Shown: positions 49,617 through 61,731, counted from the stretch's first letter. The stretch: 64,000 nt of DNA from Aeoliella mucimassa (GCF_007748035.1 NZ_CP036278.1:1984001-2048000), one strand, 5' to 3'. Translations and numbers: made by a program. The notes: generated by a model from the letters alone, not told the origin.

Positions 49617-50408
49617 GCGACAGCCTAAGAAACCTTGACTTCAACCATTCGATATTTGGTCTGTTGGTCGAGGGCGAATCGGCTCGAGCGGCGATGAGCG
49701 ACATTGCGGTGGAAGAGTCGGCCTCGACCGGCGAAGTGTCGAGCCCCGCGTTTGACCTCATCATGAACGATGTCGAAATCTTTACCGACAACGAGAATGC
49801 GGTCGTCCTGCTTAAGGCCGCCGAAGGAGTTAGCGGGCCCGTGGAGATCACGGTAACGGTTACTAACAGCCTCGGCAATTCCTATGAGCAGAAGTTCACA
49901 GTGGATGTTGAGGACGACACCTACGATACGCGGCCGTTCCTGGCGGATATCGATCCTGTGTCGACTACCGAGGGGACAGCCGTTTCGATTCAGCTGGAGT
50001 ACTTCGACGCGGAAGACGACCCCGTGGTGTACCAGGCGTACACGGTGGGCGATGTCGATTACACCTACGAATTGAGTGATTCCGGCCTGCTGACCGTGAC
50101 TCCCCCCGATGGATTCACCGGCGAAATGCAGATCGGCGTGCTCGTCGCCCGCGAAACGCCGCTGAACTCCAGCGACTACGACTCGCAGGTCATTACCATC
50201 GAGGTGTTGGCCGACAGCATGACCTAGTCAAAGATAACTACGCTGACACCGACCGACGCCATGGCACGGTCGGTGTCAGAATATATAGCGAAATTACTTG
50301 AGTAAACTTGCAATGCCGGATGTGGCCAGGATAATAGGTCGCACTCACTGGCTAATACGTTCAGGCAACGAAGGATTGACCACAGTGGCACGATTTGAAA
50401 ACGGCGGA

Positions 50409-53069
50409 ATGAGAAGACGCTTGCAGTATTTTATGACTCGGACCAAGAGCAAGACTGCACCCGCTCAGCGTCGCCCTCTGGGGCATGAGTCGCTTGAGCA
50501 GCGCATCGTACTCGACGCGACAGGGTTAGAAGGAAATCCTTACACTCCTGATCTCGATTTGTCGGCCATCGCCACTCAAGAGGTGGTTGCCGGCGACACG
50601 TTGACGCTCGACTTACTAACCGCCGGTGGTACCATCTCAGATCCCGATGGAGAAGGCAACGAATCGGGCGATACGTTCCGCTTCATGCTCGATCCCGACG
50701 TGCCCGACGACACGCCAACCGGGGCGACTATCACTTCCGATGGTGTGCTTACGTGGACTCCGACCGAGAGTCAGCTAGGCACGTTTGAGATCGTGATTAT
50801 CGTGGTCGACGAGGGATCGCCAGTTTTGGCGGATGCCGAGACGATTACTGTGGTGGTCAGCTCGGCGAATGCGTCGCCTGAGGTCGATCTCAATGGTTCG
50901 GAAGAGGGAACCGGCTACGCAGCCTCGTTTACTGAAGGGGATGATCCGGTCACGATTGTGGACGACGAGAACCTTACCGTATCGGATGAGGACAATACCG
51001 AACTAGTTTCGGCTTCGATCATCATCACCAATGCCTCCGATGGGGAAGACGAGGTACTTTCGGTCGATACGACAGATACCAATATCAGCGCCGAGTTTGA
51101 CGAGTCGACTAATACTCTCACCCTGACGGGTGCCGATACGCTCGAGAATTACCAAAAAGTGCTGCGAACGCTTACCTACGAGAACACCTCGGCCTCACCG
51201 ACCGAGGGCGATCGCACCATCGAAGTGCTCGTTAGAGATGGCGATGCGGTGAGCGACGCGGCTGTTTCAACAGTCACCGTAAGTGGAGAAAATACCACGC
51301 CGGAAGTCGACCTGAACGGCGAAACGGATGGCCAGAACAGCACTGCAACGTTTGTCGAAGGGGCAGGGGCCGTCTCCATTGTCGACGCGTCCATGACCGT
51401 GGTCGACGCCGACAACGACAACCTCGACATCGCGGTGATTACCATCAGCAACCTGATGGATGGCGATGCAGAGCTGTTGGCTGTTGATACCACCGGTACT
51501 AATATTACCGCCGGCTATAATAACGCGAACGGCGTTTTGACCCTGTCGGGTAGCGACACTGTGGCCAACTACCAGCAGGTGCTTCGTACGCTGACCTACA
51601 ACAATACCTCGGACGATCCTTCGACGGACCCTCGTGCCATTCTGGTGATCGTCAGCGATGGTGCGAACTACAGCACGATTCGCACCTCGACCATATCAAT
51701 TACCACTGCGAACGACGCCCCCGCGTTTGCCGATCTTGAGACTCAGACCGCTTACGTGGGCGAAGAAATGGTGGTGGTGGTCACCGCCTCGGACGTCGAC
51801 AGCAGCGACACACTGACCTTCAGTCTGGATACAAGCAACTCGCCAGCCAGTGCGACCATTACGCAAACGGGTGCGAACACCGCTGAGATTCGCTGGACTC
51901 CGGGGGCGAGCGACGAGGGTAACTCGGTTGGTTTCGCCGTGTTGGTGAGCGACGACGGCACCCCCGTGATGTCGGATAACCTCGAGTTCTCGGCCATGGT
52001 CAACGCGGCCCGCCCAACGGTCGATCTGAATGGCGATTCGGAGGGAACTGGCTTCCTGGTGTCGTTCATCGAAAACGACTTTGCGGTGCCATTGGCTGAA
52101 CCCGATGTGGCAATCACCACCGATTCAAGCACCACCATCACTTCGGCTACCGTGACGATCACCAACTTCTCCGACGGAACCGCGGAAGTGCTGGCGGCCG
52201 ACACTACGGGTACCAGCATTACCGCCAGCTACGACGACACGACGGGCATCCTGAGCCTGACTGGAGTCGACACGATCGCGAACTATCAATCGGTAATTGC
52301 GTCGCTGAGCTACCAGAACACCTCTGAGGACCCCACAGCGGGGGATCGAGCTATCGAGGTCGTCGTGAACGACGGAGTGGTCGATAGCCTGCCGGCTACG
52401 GCCACGGTTACCGTGTTCGCGATAAACGACGTGCCTGATTTGACGTTACCCGCACCGTACGACGCCCCCGAAACACCGGTGGAGGTCACCGAGTTCACCA
52501 CGGTTAGCTTCACCGCTACCGGAACCGATCTCGACCATACTGCGGATGAACTCCAATTCCTTATCGACTCTGACGACAGCGGCCTGCCTGACGGAGCGGC
52601 GATCCCCACGATCACCAACCCAGGCGGGGTGTTCAGCTGGACTCCCGATGCGACCGGCACCTATAGCTTCCGCATCCTCCTGGTCGACAGCGAAGGCGAC
52701 GTCGACCAGGAACTCGTAACGTTCACCGTGGTCGACGATACGACCGCTCCGACGGTGGTTACGGCCCCCAGCGGTGATCTGACGGGCTCTATCGGCTCGC
52801 TCACGGTGACCTTCAGCGAGGCCATGGGGTCGGCTGCCTTCGACATCGGCAACTACACGCTGGAGATCGTAGGGGGCACCAACGATGGCACTGTTGTTAG
52901 CTTTGTGGATCTGACTCAAGTGAGTGATACTTCGGTAACGCTCAATCTGGCGACCGATCTGGCGATCGAGAGCTACGAACTAACGCTCGATAACTCGCTG
53001 ATCGACGACCTGGCCGAAAACCTACTGACAGGAGATAACACCTTCGACTTTGCGGTGCTAGGCACCTAG
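50409..53069 (+). CDS. LEPR-type protein with repeated cadherin-like modules
   Basis: An 886-residue modular protein (an ATG at 50433 is also possible). The leader contains LGHESLEQRIVLDATG. The body has an N-terminal Ig-like domain, then about 130-residue modules of one type (VDLNGSEEGTGYAASFTEGD, ADTLENYQKVLRTLTYENTS; SDTVANYQQVLRTLTYNNTS; VDTIANYQSVIASLSYQNTS), one He_PIG-like module (FADLETQTAYVGEEMVVVVT) and C-terminal Ig-like domains. The repeated modules are homologous to one in the interrupted gene upstream. No catalytic domain or PEP-CTERM tail is present. It is probably a surface or matrix protein. Confidence 0.85.
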   Translation: MRRRLQYFMTRTKSKTAPAQRRPLGHESLEQRIVLDATGLEGNPYTPDLDLSAIATQEVVAGDTLTLDLLTAGGTISDPDGEGNESGDTFRFMLDPDVPDDTPTGATITSDGVLTWTPTESQLGTFEIVIIVVDEGSPVLADAETITVVVSSANASPEVDLNGSEEGTGYAASFTEGDDPVTIVDDENLTVSDEDNTELVSASIIITNASDGEDEVLSVDTTDTNISAEFDESTNTLTLTGADTLENYQKVLRTLTYENTSASPTEGDRTIEVLVRDGDAVSDAAVSTVTVSGENTTPEVDLNGETDGQNSTATFVEGAGAVSIVDASMTVVDADNDNLDIAVITISNLMDGDAELLAVDTTGTNITAGYNNANGVLTLSGSDTVANYQQVLRTLTYNNTSDDPSTDPRAILVIVSDGANYSTIRTSTISITTANDAPAFADLETQTAYVGEEMVVVVTASDVDSSDTLTFSLDTSNSPASATITQTGANTAEIRWTPGASDEGNSVGFAVLVSDDGTPVMSDNLEFSAMVNAARPTVDLNGDSEGTGFLVSFIENDFAVPLAEPDVAITTDSSTTITSATVTITNFSDGTAEVLAADTTGTSITASYDDTTGILSLTGVDTIANYQSVIASLSYQNTSEDPTAGDRAIEVVVNDGVVDSLPATATVTVFAINDVPDLTLPAPYDAPETPVEVTEFTTVSFTATGTDLDHTADELQFLIDSDDSGLPDGAAIPTITNPGGVFSWTPDATGTYSFRILLVDSEGDVDQELVTFTVVDDTTAPTVVTAPSGDLTGSIGSLTVTFSEAMGSAAFDIGNYTLEIVGGTNDGTVVSFVDLTQVSDTSVTLNLATDLAIESYELTLDNSLIDDLAENLLTGDNTFDFAVLGT

Positions 53070-53239
53070 CCCGCAAGAGTTGCCCGAATTGCTAGCATTC
53101 GTTGAGCGGAAAAGTCGCTTCAACTGGATTTGTTTGCGCAGCTTGCCGATAACAACACACGGACACCCTGAAGCCATGGGGCTTGGGGTACCGTGTCTTT
53201 TCTGCAATTCGCGTATAACTCGTTCAGGGGGCCAGGCAA

Positions 53240-54502
53240 ATGGATTGCCGCCGAACTTCGAAACTGACTCTCTTACTCGCTACCTTGAGTCTGACGGCTT
53301 TCGCCACGACCAGCTATGCTCAGCGTTCTTCAACGCAGCGTACCGCCTACAACCCAGTGAACGGGCGAGTCGAGCAAGATGCTCGCTACCGTTCGCAAGC
53401 CGAATCTGAAGCCAGGTACCAGGCTGGGCTGCAAGATCCGTCTTATCGTGCGGAGAACGTGGGAAGCCAGGTGCCAATGGCGAATCCGGCGATTGAACAA
53501 ACTTCGTACTACGAAGGCGAAGCCGCCTACATGCCTTTTGAGCCCGCCTGCGGCACCGAGATCGGCTGCTGCGACACCGTGTGTGGAGACTCGATCTGTG
53601 GCTCGATGACGACCCGTGGAGCAGTGCTCTACGCAGGTTTCGAAGCCACCTTTGTGAAACCTCACCTGGGTAGCAACACTGCGTTTACCATCTCGGATGA
53701 TACGAATACCACTCCGGCAGATACCACGATTTCGCAGACCGATTTCGACTACGATTTCGAGTTTACTCCCCGAGTCTTCCTCGGTTGGAGTCGCTGTGGC
53801 GGAGACGTCGGACTGCGGGCCACCTGGTGGCAGTTCGATCACGAGTCGAACATCGCGACTGGCAATCCTCCCTCGTCGGGGCTGGGAAGCTTGACTCATC
53901 CCACGTTCGCCGATGTCGATATCTCGTCGGTCACGGCCACCGATACCTTCAGTGCTTATACCGATCTGAACGCCTATACCATCGATCTCGAAGGGGTAAA
54001 GAACACCGAGTTCTGCAAGTGGCAGTTTGGAGTCTCCGGTGGCTTGCGATACGCTTATGCGGAGCAAGGCTACTACGCGACCATGAGCGACGATACTGCC
54101 ACGCTGCTCGACCAAATTACCTATACCCATTCGATTTCGGGGATCGGTCCTACGGTAGCAATCGAAGCCTATCGTCCGCTTGGATGCCGATCGGGCACGT
54201 TCTGCAAGGCTCGTGGATCGCTCTTGTTTGGCGACAACGACAGTTCGTTGCTAGCCCAAGAAGATATCTCCACCACCACCGCGACTACCACCAGCACCAC
54301 GAGCAGCGACGACATTCTGTCGATCTATGAGATGCAAATTGGCTACCGTTGGCAAGGACCGATTGTTCGTTATCGTCCTTGGCAGCCGTTCTATTCGGTA
54401 GCCATGGAAGGTCAGATGTGGGACGGAGCCGGCAACGCTTCGAGCCAAGATGGCACGCTTGGCTTCTTTGGCCTCAGCACTCGCGTGGGCGTTAATTGGT
54501 AG
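53240..54502 (+). CDS. Outer-membrane beta-barrel protein (Legionella OMP-like)
   Basis: A 420-residue protein: signal peptide (TLLLATLSLTAFATTSYA then Q), a Cys-rich segment (GTEIGCCDTVCGDSICGS), then a barrel-like region of alternating strands (VLYAGFEATFVKPHLGSNTA, FTPRVFLGWSRCGGDVGLRA, QFGVSGGLRYAYAEQGYYAT) ending in an aromatic residue (STRVGVNW), as outer-membrane barrels do. It matches the Lpg1974/Legionella_OMP-like families common in planctomycetes. The 3' end overlaps the convergent gene by 11 bp. Confidence 0.85.
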   Translation: MDCRRTSKLTLLLATLSLTAFATTSYAQRSSTQRTAYNPVNGRVEQDARYRSQAESEARYQAGLQDPSYRAENVGSQVPMANPAIEQTSYYEGEAAYMPFEPACGTEIGCCDTVCGDSICGSMTTRGAVLYAGFEATFVKPHLGSNTAFTISDDTNTTPADTTISQTDFDYDFEFTPRVFLGWSRCGGDVGLRATWWQFDHESNIATGNPPSSGLGSLTHPTFADVDISSVTATDTFSAYTDLNAYTIDLEGVKNTEFCKWQFGVSGGLRYAYAEQGYYATMSDDTATLLDQITYTHSISGIGPTVAIEAYRPLGCRSGTFCKARGSLLFGDNDSSLLAQEDISTTTATTTSTTSSDDILSIYEMQIGYRWQGPIVRYRPWQPFYSVAMEGQMWDGAGNASSQDGTLGFFGLSTRVGVNW

Positions 54503-55448
54503 CCGTACCATGCATTCCGGCGATGGCTTTCATGTCGGCTTCTAATTCCTGCGGAATATCAAACTGGCCCCCGATGTCGTAAAAGCGTCCAGAGGGACGG
54601 CATCGGGTGACGCAAAGCGGGATGCGGAAGATGTAGTGAGGCATCGTAATCGACGACCAGGCAACCACTAAATCGGTTGCCGGAATCGCCCGCGTATGCA
54701 AAAGTCGCACGCCAGAAGCGGAAATGTCACTCAGTACGACGTTCACTGGGAAGTCAACAGCCTCATAGTTTTCGTCTACTTGAAAAGCTGTAGCAACTAC
54801 CTTGATGTCGACGCGATGCGCCCCGCGAGTGTTCGCTTCGCTGGAAATTCCAGCCTCTTTTTGGGCGGTTTCTTCGTCTTTGAGTCGATCAATATACTTC
54901 ATCAAGCCTGGCGGGATTTCCGGTACGGAGTACTCCTGCTCAAAGAGATCCGCCACCCGATCCGCAAAGTAATCCGACAGCAACTGTAGTTGCTGTTCGA
55001 TTAGTTCCAGGCGGTCGTAGGTCGTGAGTTGTGGTTCCGGATCATCGGTGGCTGCCATCTGGCCTGCTCGCCAAGTTCCCAGATCGAAGAGCGATTGTGC
55101 CTTGGTTACCAGTAGTTCCACTGGTACCGATTTGTGCATGTAGTCGTCGATGCCCCGCGAGAGCAAATCGCGGACAATCCGGGCGTCTACCAAGTCGCTT
55201 AATGCGATAATCCGTGGCTGGGGATACTGGCTCAGTGTCTCGACGATGAGTGCATGCCCGTGAAGCTTGGGAAGCACCACGTCGGTTACCAGCAGGTCAA
55301 ACGAACCCTCTTTCAGCCGAGCCACTGCCTGGTGGCCATCCTCGGCCAATACGCACTTGTAGCCTGCCTGTTGAAAGGCAAGAAAGGTGCGTTCCCGAGT
55401 GCTCGGGTCGCTGTCTGCAACAAGTACTGTGCGGCGAGAGTTGGACAT
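54492..55448 (-). CDS. Receiver-PilZ response regulator
   Basis: A 318-residue protein. Receiver domain at 1-120 with Asp56 (LLVTDVVLP) and Lys106 (DYMHKSV), a helical linker, then a PilZ domain (about 205-318) with the c-di-GMP-binding signature: RGAHR (RxxxR) and DISASGVRL (DxSxxG). It should couple phosphorylation to c-di-GMP sensing. The start is ATG 55448 (MSNSRRTVLVADSDPS); the extension to 55544 is rejected. It faces the diguanylate cyclase gene across a 330-bp divergent gap (to 55782) with no gene in it. Confidence 0.88.
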   Translation of the reverse strand: MSNSRRTVLVADSDPSTRERTFLAFQQAGYKCVLAEDGHQAVARLKEGSFDLLVTDVVLPKLHGHALIVETLSQYPQPRIIALSDLVDARIVRDLLSRGIDDYMHKSVPVELLVTKAQSLFDLGTWRAGQMAATDDPEPQLTTYDRLELIEQQLQLLSDYFADRVADLFEQEYSVPEIPPGLMKYIDRLKDEETAQKEAGISSEANTRGAHRVDIKVVATAFQVDENYEAVDFPVNVVLSDISASGVRLLHTRAIPATDLVVAWSSITMPHYIFRIPLCVTRCRPSGRFYDIGGQFDIPQELEADMKAIAGMHGTATN

Positions 55449-55781
55449 GCCCAACCATAGGTTTGCTATGTGTAGGTGAAAGCTGGAAGATTGAAAGATG
55501 CGGTGAACCCCGCGTAATTCATAGTTTTTACCTAGCTGTTGCATGCGGAAAATCGCAGCTGCAGTTTGGCCAGTTCATCGCTTATTGAAAGCGGCAGAAT
55601 CGATGCAGGTGGAATCACCGAAAACCTCCGGGCCAAAATGTTGACCCCCCTACAGGGCAACCTACTTTTCTGCGGTAGAAGTATTGCCAGTGGTCGATTG
55701 CTGTTTGCAACTCCGAGTTAGAGCGGGGGGCAGCAAGAGGCTCACTGGTTCCCCTTTTGGCTCCTACATACTTAGAGAACG

Positions 55782-57263
55782 ATGGCCTCCACCGATTCCA
55801 TGAGCCTGTTAGTTGTATTGAATCTGACCTTCGCAGTCATTGCGTTGGCTGTTGGTTTTGTTGCCGGTGTCTGGTTAACCGGAAAGCGGCGTGCTGCGCA
55901 CGAGACCGGTCTCGACGAAGAAGTCGAACTGCAAAAGCAACTGGAGCGCGAACGCGCGGCTTTAGCTACCGAACGTTTGCGAGACTTGGCTGGCAACGTT
56001 GCTAGTGATGTTGGCGAACACAACAAAAGCATGGGCGAAATCACCGCTGGTTTGCAGTCGCTCGACGTCACCGATGTCGAAGCAACTGGTGCGGGGCTCG
56101 TCGACGCTCTCTCGAAAATCGTCACGGCCAACGAAGTACTGCAAGAACGCCTGGCAAAGGCCGAAGAGCAAATAGCTGCCCAGGCCCGTGAAATCCATCT
56201 GCACGAATCCGAAGCACGCACCGACTCGCTAACCGGTTTAGCCAATCGTCGTGCGTTTGACGACGAGATGCGCCGGCGCCATTCGGAAGCTTCTCGCAAA
56301 GGCACCGTGTTCTCGATGCTGATTCTCGATATCGACTTCTTCAAGAAGTTCAACGATACCCACGGCCACCAGGCTGGGGACGAAGTGCTGCGGGCTGTCG
56401 GTCGCCAACTGGTGAAGACATGCGGCGATATGGACCTGCCTTGTCGCTACGGCGGCGAAGAGTTTGCCGTTGTGATGCCGGCCACTTCGGCGAAAGATGC
56501 CAAGACGGCCGCCGAGCGGATCCGTGCCGACCTTGAGTCGCTCACCGTTGTTTACGAAGGCAAGCAATTGCAGATTACCACCAGCATTGGCTTGGCACAG
56601 TGGAACACTTCGGAGGATGTCTTTCATCTGCTGAAACGCGCCGACGATGCGTTGTACGCTTCGAAGAAAGCTGGCCGCAACTGCTGCCATTGGAACGAAG
56701 CTGGTGAGAACATTCCTTTCACTCCGCGACTTCTGAAGAACGACGAGCCGACCAAAAAAGTAAAGAAGGCCAACTCGCTCTTGATCGATACCTTGCCAAG
56801 TCGCACTAAATTTGCCGATGAAATTCGCCGCCGAATGGCCGAATCGGCCCGTACTGGCAGGCCCATCAGCCTGGTTGTGTTCGAGCCCAACTCCTACGAA
56901 TACATCGCAAAGACACATGGTCTCGACGTCGCACGAGCTACTTTGGACGTGATTGCGGTAGGGGTCCAAAACACGATTCGCGAAATGGATCTCCTGGCCC
57001 GACTCGATGATAGTCGGCTGATTGTGATGCTTCCCGAGAACGACTCGGAAACCGCTTCGTCGGTTGCACTGCGGATCAATTTGGCTCTGAATCAGTGTCG
57101 TCAGCAGTTGGGCGACGAGGTGCCTGAGTTCGAAGTCGAGTACGGTGTATCAGAACTCGAAGCAGGGGACACCGTGGAGTCGCTTGTCGGTCGAGCAGTC
57201 GACGACCTCGCCAAGCAAAGCGAGCCGGATAAAGTGCTGCAGTACCAATTCGACGCGGAGTAA
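55782..57263 (+). CDS. Diguanylate cyclase with second degenerate GGDEF domain
   Basis: A 493-residue membrane-anchored protein. One helix (about 7-31), a coiled coil (about 43-140), then a GGDEF domain with the intact signature RYGGEEF (residues 224-228) preceded by DILDIDFFKKFNDTHGH-like metal-site residues. No RxxD inhibitory site is seen. A second GGDEF-like domain (about 330-490) has ARLDDSRLIVML where the signature should be, so it is inactive. It should make c-di-GMP at the membrane; the receiver-PilZ gene next door is a plausible effector partner. Confidence 0.9.
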   Translation: MASTDSMSLLVVLNLTFAVIALAVGFVAGVWLTGKRRAAHETGLDEEVELQKQLERERAALATERLRDLAGNVASDVGEHNKSMGEITAGLQSLDVTDVEATGAGLVDALSKIVTANEVLQERLAKAEEQIAAQAREIHLHESEARTDSLTGLANRRAFDDEMRRRHSEASRKGTVFSMLILDIDFFKKFNDTHGHQAGDEVLRAVGRQLVKTCGDMDLPCRYGGEEFAVVMPATSAKDAKTAAERIRADLESLTVVYEGKQLQITTSIGLAQWNTSEDVFHLLKRADDALYASKKAGRNCCHWNEAGENIPFTPRLLKNDEPTKKVKKANSLLIDTLPSRTKFADEIRRRMAESARTGRPISLVVFEPNSYEYIAKTHGLDVARATLDVIAVGVQNTIREMDLLARLDDSRLIVMLPENDSETASSVALRINLALNQCRQQLGDEVPEFEVEYGVSELEAGDTVESLVGRAVDDLAKQSEPDKVLQYQFDAE

Positions 57264-57351
57264 CCAGAGTTTCTCTGTGGTAGACTACTTCGCGAACCGC
57301 AGAGCCTGTTAGCGTAGGCTCATGTTGTGTCTAGCGAATGGGGTCGAAGCA

Positions 57352-57810
57352 ATGGAACATCCACAACCACCTCCGGTGCTCAATTCAAAGCGACCGAAAG
57401 CTCGTCGCCTGCAATACAACACCGCGACCCTGCTGGGCCTGATGGCTTTGGTTGCCGTGACCTGCGTAGTGGCTGGTGTATTGCCGGGGCTTCTCTGGAT
57501 GGGTGTCCTGTTCGCTTTGAACCTTGGCCTGATTTGCTACAGCTCGTTTCTCGTTGCGGGAGCACTAGGCGCATCAGGGCGGACACGGCTTTTCGCTGTT
57601 GCTGCATTAGTGTGCCTGGGATTGTCAGTCAGCAGCAGTTATCGGTTCATGCCAATCCAGCTGCTAGTTGAAGTAACACTTCCAAGTAGGTTTGTCAGAG
57701 GGTTCGCTGAGATGTTGGAACCTCTGCAGCACATGATGATCTCAGTCGTTGGTGGTTGGCTTGCATTGCGATTCGAACCCTACTGGATCGACAAACAAAA
57801 GACCGAGTAG
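57352..57810 (+). CDS. Small multi-pass membrane protein
   Basis: A 152-residue protein with a basic Pro-rich N terminus, then about four hydrophobic helices (LLGLMALVAVTCVVAGVLPG, LLWMGVLFALNLGLICYSSF, FAVAALVCLGLSV and an amphipathic C-terminal helix). No family is recognised. It lies about 90 bp after the diguanylate cyclase and may share its transcript. The ATG at 57352 is chosen over 57322 because it begins right before the conserved-looking leader. Confidence 0.65.
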   Translation: MEHPQPPPVLNSKRPKARRLQYNTATLLGLMALVAVTCVVAGVLPGLLWMGVLFALNLGLICYSSFLVAGALGASGRTRLFAVAALVCLGLSVSSSYRFMPIQLLVEVTLPSRFVRGFAEMLEPLQHMMISVVGGWLALRFEPYWIDKQKTE

Positions 57811-57930
57811 CCCATTCGGACGACTGCAAAAACAAGGCGTAACACTCGCGTTGAAAGAATGTTTCGCCGATATATCCACCACCCACTTGTGCTTGGCTCA
57901 AGTCTACGTACAATTCGAGCCGACGTAGTG

Positions 57931-57942
57931 AGTTCCGGAACT
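57931..57942. repeat. Perfect 12-bp palindrome
   Basis: AGTTCCGGAACT, with partial symmetry extending further on both sides, about 120 bp past the membrane-protein gene and about 90 bp before the rRNA promoter. Could be an operator or a small hairpin. Confidence 0.5.
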
Positions 57943-58022
57943 TACTTTCCTCACAACCCGTGAGAGAGTAGACCCCGGAAACCAGCCTCAGAAGTTTTTT
58001 GTCAAAAATGCCTTCCGGCCCT

Positions 58023-58051
58023 TTGACAGCTCTGAAACCTGCTGGTAGTAT
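58023..58051 (+). promoter_or_regulatory. rRNA operon promoter
   Basis: A perfect -35 TTGACA (58023-58028), a 17-base spacer and a -10 TAGTAT (58046-58051). Transcription would start near 58058, giving a leader of about 500 bases before 23S rRNA. This is the best sigma-70 promoter in the window. Confidence 0.8.
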
Positions 58052-58174
58052 TTGCGTTTCCCTGGTGCTGAGAGGCGGAAGCCTTAAGGCAGTAAACCAG
58101 AGCCGGCAGAATGTGGCCGGCTGATTCAGCCGACCGCGGCTGAGCCCGCAAGGGTTTGGTTGCAGTTTGCGAAT

Positions 58175-58189
58175 CGCTCTTTGACAATT
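58175..58189 (+). promoter_or_regulatory. rRNA antitermination boxA
   Basis: CGCTCTTTGACAATT closely matches boxA (TGCTCTTTAACAATT type). It normally lies before 16S rRNA; here it sits in the leader of a 23S-5S operon. The rest of the leader to 58570 has no gene. Confidence 0.8.
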
Positions 58190-58558
58190 TGGTGATACAA
58201 GCAAGAGTGGCATCTTGAAATTGGAGATAGCCAAGTCTGTTTTGCAGCAGACGCTGGCGAGTCTCCATTCCGAGCTCTTTGTCCTTAGACAGGACACTTC
58301 CCTCAATTAGACCTCCTTATATCGTTGGAGTGAGGGAAGTAAAAATGTGGATCTAGTTACTCGCCACCGTTCACCCTGCGGGGTGTAACCAAGCGGTGGC
58401 ATAGTAAGCAGTCCCATTGATCTCTTGTTCTCGCACTCACTTCTGTGCACTGCAGTCCCCGGGTTCATCTCCCAAGCTTCATCGGCATCGCTTCATCAGC
58501 GTTGGTCAGCGAAGCGAGTTAAGTGGATTCGCAATCTGTGGTCGTTGGAAGTTGGTTG

Positions 58559-58576
58559 CAAGAGCGCTGGATTAAT

Positions 58577-58585
<9 letters not shown>
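58559..58585 (+). other. 5' arm of 23S processing stem
   Basis: CAAGAGCG, four bases, then ATTAATGTGGCCAAG pairs with the mirror at 61429-61455: a 15-bp and an 8-bp helix separated by a 4x4 internal loop, the RNase III-type stem that brings the two ends of 23S rRNA together. Confidence 0.88.
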
Positions 58586-61437
<2,852 letters not shown>

Positions 61438-61579
61438 ATTAATCTTACGCTCTTGACGATTCTCAATTGAGAGTCGAAAGTGCGAGTCAAGAAGGCCAAA
61501 GAGGGAGAGTTATTCTCCATCCACTCTTGCATCACCAAGTCAAAGCGGCATGTGCGGTTTCGCAGCCCACATGTCGATT

Positions 61580-61689
61580 TCTGGCGACCATAGCCGAAAG
61601 GAAACACCTGTTCCCATTCCGAACACAGTAGTTAAGCTTTCGGTGCCGATGATAGTGCCTACCAGTGCGAAAGTAGGTATCGCCAGGTT
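61580..61689 (+). rRNA. rrf: 5S ribosomal RNA
   Basis: About 110 bases whose ends pair (CTGGCGA with TCGCCAG) and which contain ACCTGTTCCCATTCCGAACA and TAGTGCCTACCAGTGCGAAA, standard 5S landmarks. It follows 23S by about 135 bases. Confidence 0.95.
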
Positions 61690-61693
61690 TTTT

Positions 61694-61731
61694 AAAAACC
61701 CCGTTAGAACTTCGGTTCTAACGGGGTTTTT
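61694..61731 (+). terminator. Intrinsic terminator of the rRNA operon
   Basis: A perfect 17-bp stem (AAAAACCCCGTTAGAAC and its inverse) closed by a TTCG loop and ending in TTTTT. Directly follows 5S. Confidence 0.97.

Larger units (their letters stand above)
45533..50227 (+). pseudogene. LEPR-type modular protein with thioredoxin-like and cyclophilin domains, interrupted by IS
   Basis: One gene split by an insertion sequence at 48582-49616. Removing the IS and one copy of the 9-bp duplication restores a single frame of 1,216 residues. Order: basic leader with QTLEPRWMM; repeats of 50-60 residues (about 40-425; GVYLQRFDADGEMVGDEVLV); Ig/cadherin-like modules (about 430-750); a thioredoxin-like domain with CxxC at Cys783 and Cys786 (KFYGAAWCENCTEQKELF); a cyclophilin domain (about 900-1075; FHRVLNNFVIQGGDPDGDGT); and a beta-rich C terminus. 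In the current state the protein stops just inside the IS and loses the end of the cyclophilin domain. The start ATG at 45533 precedes the leader. Confidence 0.9.

Noticed and set aside
49490-50227. A 245-codon frame starting inside the IS903-group element
   Set aside because: Only the part from 49625 is coding; it is the 3' end of the interrupted LEPR/cyclophilin gene. The beginning overlaps the transposase in another frame.
57695-58306. Minus-strand frame of about 200 codons in the rRNA leader
   Set aside because: It covers the rRNA promoter and boxA and has no recognisable protein features.
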